The notes below the pieces were generated by a model. The model searched no databases. It had not been told where the DNA came from and worked only from the letters and a program-made list of their open reading frames with translations. From UBA4664 sp038244585 (lineage in GTDB: Bacteria; Patescibacteriota; Saccharimonadia; UBA4664), in NCBI GenBank assembly GCA_038244585.1, contig JBBRTI010000020.1:1-11848 (forward strand): 11,848 nucleotides of DNA, read 5' to 3'. This document shows positions 9,484-11,848 of this stretch, piece after piece. The stretch's first letter is position 1. Each line of letters opens with the position of its first letter. The position numbers were made by a program, and so were the translations under genes.

Positions 9484-9512
9484 AGTATAAACGTCTGTAC
9501 CCGTCGGAACAA
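9484..9512 (-). promoter_or_regulatory. Promoter of the DUF2207-ftsB operon, possibly leaderless
   Basis: On the minus strand TTGTTC (9507-9512) is followed after 17 nt by TATACT (9484-9489, 5 of 6). The -10 ends 6 nt before the ATG, so the expected transcription start falls at or next to the start codon. The lack of any Shine-Dalgarno motif between them agrees with leaderless initiation. Confidence 0.5.
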
Positions 9513-9547
9513 ATGTCTCGAACCGCCTGCTACGGCAAGCGATTATT

Positions 9548-9556
9548 TGTTATACT
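9548..9556 (+). promoter_or_regulatory. Extended -10 promoter of tRNA-Ile2
   Basis: TGTTATACT has the extended -10 element TGn directly before TATACT (9551-9556, 5 of 6). No good -35 is seen, which is usual for extended -10 promoters. The start would be near 9563, about 11 nt before the tRNA. Confidence 0.5.
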
Positions 9557-9573
9557 AGGGCGGCACCCTACGG

Positions 9574-9650
9574 GGGCCCGTAGCTCAGTTGGTTAGAGCA
9601 GGCGGCTCATAACCGCTTGGTCGCTGGTTCAAGTCCAGCCGGGCCCACCA
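9574..9650 (+). tRNA. tRNA-Ile2 (CAT, predicted lysidine-modified)
   Basis: It forms a 77-nt cloverleaf with encoded CCA. Acceptor GGGCCCG/CGGGCCC is fully paired, D-stem is GCTC/GAGC, anticodon stem GGCGG/CCGCT (one G-U), loop CTCATAA with anticodon CAT, variable loop TGGTC, T-stem GCTGG/CCAGC, discriminator A. From the end of the D-stem through the T-arm it nearly matches E. coli tRNA-Ile2 (ileX). It has C4-G69 and C5-G68, pairs reported as TilS recognition elements in E. coli, whereas the other CAT tRNAs here lack C4-G69/C5-G68. It should read AUA after modification by TilS (4091-5014). Annotation pipelines often label such genes tRNA-Met. The identity is strong inference, not proof. Confidence 0.9.
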
Positions 9651-9679
9651 TTGCTTTTATTCATATTATATGTCATTAT
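9651..9679 (+). promoter_or_regulatory. Weak candidate promoter for the 68-aa ORF
   Basis: TTGCTT (9651-9656) and CATTAT (9674-9679, 4 of 6) lie 17 nt apart, with TGT just before the -10, an extended -10 element. The surroundings are AT-rich compared with the window. Alternatively, the ORF is read from the tRNA promoter. Confidence 0.25.
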
Positions 9680-9730
9680 TTTAGTTGTCCTGTTTCGCAC
9701 CCAATCTTCGGCCACCGAATGGAGCACTAA

Positions 9731-9937
9731 ATGGCCAGCAAGCGACTGCACATGAACGTCACTGACGACGACGCTGCCAAGATTGAGTCTCGCAGAGGCG
9801 ATGACACCGCAACCCTCCAAGTTCATCGCTATATCCAAATCGGCGAATGGGTCTATACAACGCTAGACCGAGGAGACAAGATTATGGTTCAAGCCGCCGA
9901 TGGCACCTCCCACGAAGCAGTGTTCCTTATCCTGTAA
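9731..9937 (+). CDS. Small hypothetical protein, 68 aa
   Basis: I do not recognise this protein. The ATG at 9731 has GGAG at 6 nt spacing (9721-9724), which is why it is accepted over antisense frames. The product is charged in its first half (KR, DDD, ESRRGDD) and becomes hydrophobic and beta-like toward the end (WVYTTL near 39-44, VFLIL at the C-terminus). There is no signal peptide, membrane helix or cysteine. The alternation near 33-58 (YIQIGEWVYTTLDRGDKIMV) suggests a small beta-sheet fold. It begins 80 nt after tRNA-Ile2 on the same strand and is followed by the structured non-coding interval. It could be a chance ORF, but the ribosome binding site and even composition argue for a real gene. 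Confidence 0.5.
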   Translation: MASKRLHMNVTDDDAAKIESRRGDDTATLQVHRYIQIGEWVYTTLDRGDKIMVQAADGTSHEAVFLIL

Positions 9938-10015
9938 AGTGCTTCGCCTAAGTGCGCCCCAATCAACCCGCTCTGCCATTACTTATCCAAATTACAACAC
10001 ACGTGACCTAGCATC

Positions 10016-10110
10016 ACCGATGAACCATCCCGTCAGGGGCAGCACACGCATCACTAGCGAAATAGTGAGGCCTCGCTGCTTTTGGCGGGGTTTAACTTTG
10101 TGTCATCGGT
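10016..10110 (+). ncRNA. Putative structured RNA, family not recognised
   Basis: Four nested helices share one axis. Outer: ACCGATGA (10016-10023) with TCATCGGT (10103-10110), 8 bp. Next: ATCCCGTCA (10027-10035) with TGGCGGGGT (10083-10091), 9 bp with two G-U. It continues through GGG/TTT (10036-10038 with 10080-10082) as G-U pairs into GCAGC (10039-10043) with GCTGC (10075-10079). Apex: TCACTA (10051-10056) with TAGTGA (10063-10068) closing a GCGAAA loop. The wobble pairs exist only if the plus strand is transcribed; on the other strand they become C-A mismatches. That favours a functional plus-strand RNA over a simple DNA inverted repeat. It could be a 3' UTR element of the 68-aa gene, a weak terminator (TTTAACTTTG follows), an independent small RNA or a riboswitch-like element. 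Confidence 0.4.
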
Positions 10111-10139
10111 TAGTGGCCAACGATATCCAGTTCATCGGA

Positions 10140-10165
10140 AGCAGTGCGCGATTAATTACGCTGCT
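10140..10165 (+). other. Hairpin AGCAGTG/CGCTGCT
   Basis: A 7-bp stem (10140-10146 with 10159-10165) contains one plus-strand G-U pair and a 12-nt AT-rich loop containing ATTAATTA. It lies 30 nt after the larger fold and may belong to the same transcript. Confidence 0.3.
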
Positions 10166-10221
10166 CGAGGCGGTTCATGCCCAGTACCGTAGTTGCAATC
10201 GAGGGTAATTCCCTTAGAACT

Positions 10222-10329
10222 TTATACCAGCAGGTAAGCTCCTCCGTTAGCTGGTTCCAATTCGACCAAGTAAGGTCCACCATTGCACTTATGTTCGATT
10301 CGTCCGTCCGCTTGTAGTAAAACTGTCAT
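10222..10329 (-). CDS. Possible micro-ORF, 35 aa
   Basis: From the ATG at 10329 the frame encodes 35 residues beginning MTVLLQADGRIEHK and ending GGAYLLV. Composition is protein-like, with alternating hydrophobic and polar residues and Gly/Pro turns. There is no clear Shine-Dalgarno sequence. The same frame is open upstream to a TAG near 10430, without ATG, GTG or TTG, and the extra residues (VADIARVGLLTEWNRTDSD) also look protein-like. It sits directly downstream of the terminator of the pilin-like operon. It may be a real microprotein, the remnant of a decayed gene, or chance. I do not recognise it. Confidence 0.22.
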   Translation of the reverse strand: MTVLLQADGRIEHKCNGGPYLVELEPANGGAYLLV

Positions 10330-10386
10330 GTCCGAGTCCGTCCGGTTCCACTCAGTTAGGAGCCCAACCCGCGCAATGTCCGCTAC

Positions 10387-10418
10387 AAAAAGACCCCACC
10401 GTTGCAGTGAGGTCTTTT
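10387..10418 (-). terminator. Rho-independent terminator of the pilin-like operon
   Basis: AAAAGACC (10388-10395) pairs with GGTCTTTT (10411-10418), and CAC (10397-10399) with GTG (10407-10409), around a 7-nt loop. In the minus-strand RNA the one interruption (10396/10410) is a G-U pair, giving a continuous 12-bp stem followed by five U. On the plus strand it is a C-A mismatch with four U, so it may act in both directions but is better for the minus strand. It lies 29 nt past the stop of the pilin-like gene. Confidence 0.85.
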
Positions 10419-10447
10419 CATGATATCGGAACTATGTCGGAACCGAT

Positions 10448-10714
10448 TTAGAAGCTGGCCATGTCCTGGTCAAGGAGGTCGGCGTCAGCGGTGTTGTCGT
10501 CGATTCCGGCGGTGTTAAGGCGTGTTTCGGCGGCGGTCAGGTCGGCCTTGGAGGTTACCTGCGGGGCGGGGGCCACGCTGGCTTGGATCGTGTCGGTACT
10601 GGCCACATTGTTGCGGTTATTAACGGCCGTCATGACGACGAAGCCTAAGACTCCGACGAAGGCTACTATCAGTACTAGCTCAATGAAAGCGAAGCCGTTT
10701 TGACGTAATTTCAT
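10448..10714 (-). CDS. Short type IV pilin-like protein
   Basis: The 88-residue protein begins MKLRQNGFAFIELVLIVAF. This matches the class III prepilin leader: basic residues, G7 then F at +1, and Glu at +5 (E12), followed by about 20 hydrophobic residues (to about 30). The remainder (33-88) is polar, Ala/Thr/Asp-rich and has no cysteine, and is much shorter than a major pilin head. It could be a minor pilin, a pseudopilin or simply a small anchored protein. Prepilin peptidase processing is inferred from the motif. The ATG overlaps the TAA of the upstream secreted-protein gene by 1 nt (TAATG), and AGGGGG lies about 8 nt before it, so the pair is translationally coupled. A strong terminator follows. 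Confidence 0.65.
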   Translation of the reverse strand: MKLRQNGFAFIELVLIVAFVGVLGFVVMTAVNNRNNVASTDTIQASVAPAPQVTSKADLTAAETRLNTAGIDDNTADADLLDQDMASF

Positions 10715-11412
10715 TAGTTTGCCCCCTGGGTAGCGGTTGGTTTAACTACGGTCGAGGGACTGGCGCTCGTTGACGGCTCGACCTCGACCGGCTGGACCGA
10801 TTTAACGGCTACGATGAGGTTCTTGACGGCAGTCCTGTAGGCCTTAAGGTCGGCGACCACGAGCTTGACCTTAAGCTTGAAGTCAGCCACGGAACCCTTG
10901 GGGTCGGCGCTGTTGCAAGCGAAGGCATCGGCAGCAGAGAGGGCGGTGATGTCGGTTTGGGCCTTAAGCTTGGCTGCTGCTGCGGCGGCTACCAGGGCGT
11001 CATATCCGGCCACGGTGTGACCTTTGGCTGTGTAAAAAGCCTGTGTACGGTCGGAGATTTTGGTGAAGACGGCCAGCTGAGCCGTTGCGCGCTCGGTGAT
11101 TCGGGTCATCACCTGAGCGACGTGCTTGGTCTTTTTTTCGCAGACGTTGAGCTTGGCAGCGTCTAAACGCTTAGAACCACGGTCGCTCTCAGCTTCAGAC
11201 TTCTTGGCTTGTTCTGCCTCGGCTACCTTGGCGCGTTCTGCCTGGCTGCTTGTCTCTACGGGGCGGACGGACGGTTTAACGGAGCTTGACGGCTGGACCG
11301 AAGGTGAGCCCTCCGCCCCGACGCCGTTCCGAGCAAAGACCGTTCCGGTCATGCCAAGAGCTACGACGGCAACGGCGCCAAGCATCGTGAGTTTATGGGA
11401 AAATCTAACCAT
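10714..11412 (-). CDS. Secreted two-cysteine helical protein
   Basis: The 232-residue protein has a Sec signal peptide (basic MVRFSHK, hydrophobic 8-25, likely cleavage after VFA near 27). A Ser/Pro/Val linker (about 35-57) follows, then a charged Glu/Lys/Ala coiled-coil segment (about 58-82). The helical core (about 83-205) contains VCEKK (C91), FACNSADPKG (C166) and LKAYRTAVKNLIVAVKS (189-205). The two cysteines could form a disulfide. The tail is again Ser/Pro/Thr-rich. I recall similar unnamed exported proteins in Patescibacteria beside pilin-like genes, but no function is known to me. It is first in a two-gene operon with the pilin-like gene. The start at 11412 is poorly supported: AGG lies 12 nt upstream, with an ATG-TAA pair in between. 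The 67-nt gap to the Fur-family gene holds TTGTCA (11466-11471) but no good -10. Confidence 0.75.
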   Translation of the reverse strand: MVRFSHKLTMLGAVAVVALGMTGTVFARNGVGAEGSPSVQPSSSVKPSVRPVETSSQAERAKVAEAEQAKKSEAESDRGSKRLDAAKLNVCEKKTKHVAQVMTRITERATAQLAVFTKISDRTQAFYTAKGHTVAGYDALVAAAAAAKLKAQTDITALSAADAFACNSADPKGSVADFKLKVKLVVADLKAYRTAVKNLIVAVKSVQPVEVEPSTSASPSTVVKPTATQGAN

Positions 11413-11480
11413 ACGTTTACATATACCTATTTAGTTAGAGTAAGCTTAAACTTTACGGATTTTTCTGACAAGTATGATGT

Positions 11481-11848
11481 TTAAACAGGGCGGCACGCGC
11501 CGCAGTATCCGGTAAGTTCCATCTGATGATTCTTTAGAACATAGCCGCGATCTCGAGCTAGACTGACCAAACTCTCTTCTAGGAGCGCGTCCTCGAATAC
11601 CACGACGGTTCCACAGTTAACACAGGCCAAATGATGGTGGTGCGGGTCGAACCGGTCGCCGAGCTCAATTAGCTGGTGCCAGCCTGAGGCGACGTCACGC
11701 ACGAAACCCAATTTTCGGAACAGGGCCACGGTGCGATAAACACTGGCGCGGTCGAGCTGGCCTTCCAATTTGCGGGCTAAATCGCTGGCGGCAATTGGAC
11801 CGTCGGCCGCATGCAGCGCCTCAAAAACTAGTAATCTAGGTTTGGTTA
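11481..11848 (-). CDS. Fur-family metalloregulator, 5' end cut by window edge
   Basis: The frame is open from the window edge to TAA at 11481, giving 122 codons without the first residues. A winged-helix DNA-binding part is visible (PRLLVFEALHAADGPIAASDLA, then the recognition-helix signature LDRASVYRTVALFRKLGFV). The metal-binding dimerisation domain follows, with DPHHHHLACVNCG and a distal CGAC before the C-terminus. The two CxxC pairs are the structural zinc site of Fur/PerR/Zur proteins, and the His run plus the H of KNHQMEL would contribute to the regulatory site. Whether it senses iron, zinc or peroxide cannot be told by eye. The TTG at 11768 is internal and not the start. It may control itself or the downstream secreted-protein operon, but no clear Fur box was found. 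Confidence 0.92.
   Translation of the reverse strand, partial: TKPRLLVFEALHAADGPIAASDLARKLEGQLDRASVYRTVALFRKLGFVRDVASGWHQLIELGDRFDPHHHHLACVNCGTVVVFEDALLEESLVSLARDRGYVLKNHQMELTGYCGACRPV

Larger units (their letters stand above)
9938..10447. other. Intergenic region of about 500 nt with RNA-like structure
   Basis: There is no convincing full-size gene on either strand. The interval holds a concentric fold at 10016-10110, a 7-bp hairpin at 10140-10165, a 6-bp hairpin (ACCAGC 10226-10231 with GCTGGT 10250-10255), a minus-strand micro-ORF (10222-10329), the repeat GTCCGTCCG at 10302-10310 and 10336-10344, and a terminator near its right end (10387-10418). It lies between plus-strand tRNA-Ile2 and 68-aa ORF and the minus-strand pilin-like operon. 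I looked for tmRNA, RNase P RNA, SRP RNA and common riboswitch cores and found none. Confidence 0.6.

Noticed and set aside
9900..10208. 102-codon plus-strand open frame
   Set aside because: It overlaps the 68-aa ORF and the structured element, has no ribosome binding site, and has an Arg/Ser/Cys composition unlike a folded protein.
10302..10344. Direct repeat GTCCGTCCG, two copies 34 nt apart
   Set aside because: Only two copies of a 9-nt GC-rich word, with no further spacing pattern; not enough for a repeat family or CRISPR.
9938..10440. tmRNA, RNase P RNA, SRP RNA or a known riboswitch
   Set aside because: No tRNA-like 3' end with CCA, no RNase P core motifs, no SRP loop sequence and no riboswitch core were found. 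A GTTCGATTC stretch near 10293 is not closed by a stem.
11413..11480. Fur-box operator between the Fur-family gene and the secreted-protein gene
   Set aside because: GTAA and TTAC arms near 11440-11456 are too short and imperfect, and no match to the usual Fur, PerR or Zur boxes was seen.

Overview
The window most likely comes from a patescibacterium (CPR), probably Candidatus Saccharibacteria (TM7), or a close relative. This rests on the style of the FtsH, TilS and MurJ sequences, on a short TilS, and on several small proteins of a kind often seen in that group: a secreted two-cysteine helical protein with a pilin-like partner, a DUF2207 membrane protein, and a protein with an SPLEGVGMKAT motif. 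It is inference, because no marker gene was aligned. TGA is a real stop codon for ftsB, so the Gracilibacteria/Absconditabacteria code (UGA = Gly) is unlikely. Nothing looks phage- or transposon-derived, and there is no CRISPR array.

Left part (1-5014, minus strand): a housekeeping operon read right to left. It holds tilS (tRNA-Ile2 lysidine synthetase), ftsH (membrane AAA+ zinc protease), murJ (lipid II flippase) and a membrane-anchored or secreted protein cut by the window edge. Divergent from tilS is a complete M13-family zinc metallopeptidase (pepO-like, 5115-7046, plus strand) with no signal peptide.

Middle (7060-9650): two minus-strand tRNA genes, elongator tRNA-Met(CAT) and initiator tRNA-fMet(CAT), lie downstream of a two-gene operon of a DUF2207 membrane protein and an FtsB/DivIC-like division protein that overlap by 7 nt. 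The fMet promoter -35 box sits on the ftsB stop codon. On the plus strand a third CAT-anticodon tRNA matches tRNA-Ile2, the substrate of TilS. All three CAT tRNAs and the enzyme that separates Ile2 from Met decoding therefore lie within 6 kb.

Right part (9651-11848): a small plus-strand ORF (68 aa) with a good ribosome binding site follows tRNA-Ile2. Then come about 500 nt without a clear gene. This stretch contains a strongly paired, concentric RNA-like fold at 10016-10110 whose wobble pairs favour the plus strand, a second hairpin, and a protein-like micro-ORF on the minus strand. A strong terminator closes a minus-strand pair made of a secreted two-cysteine protein and a very short type IV pilin-like protein. 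The window ends inside a Fur-family metalloregulator.

The most interesting unexplained material is the 9938-10440 interval. The rest is recognisable core biology with a few notable details: a C1-U72 initiator tRNA, a possibly leaderless operon, and coding sequence that also carries a ribosome binding site.
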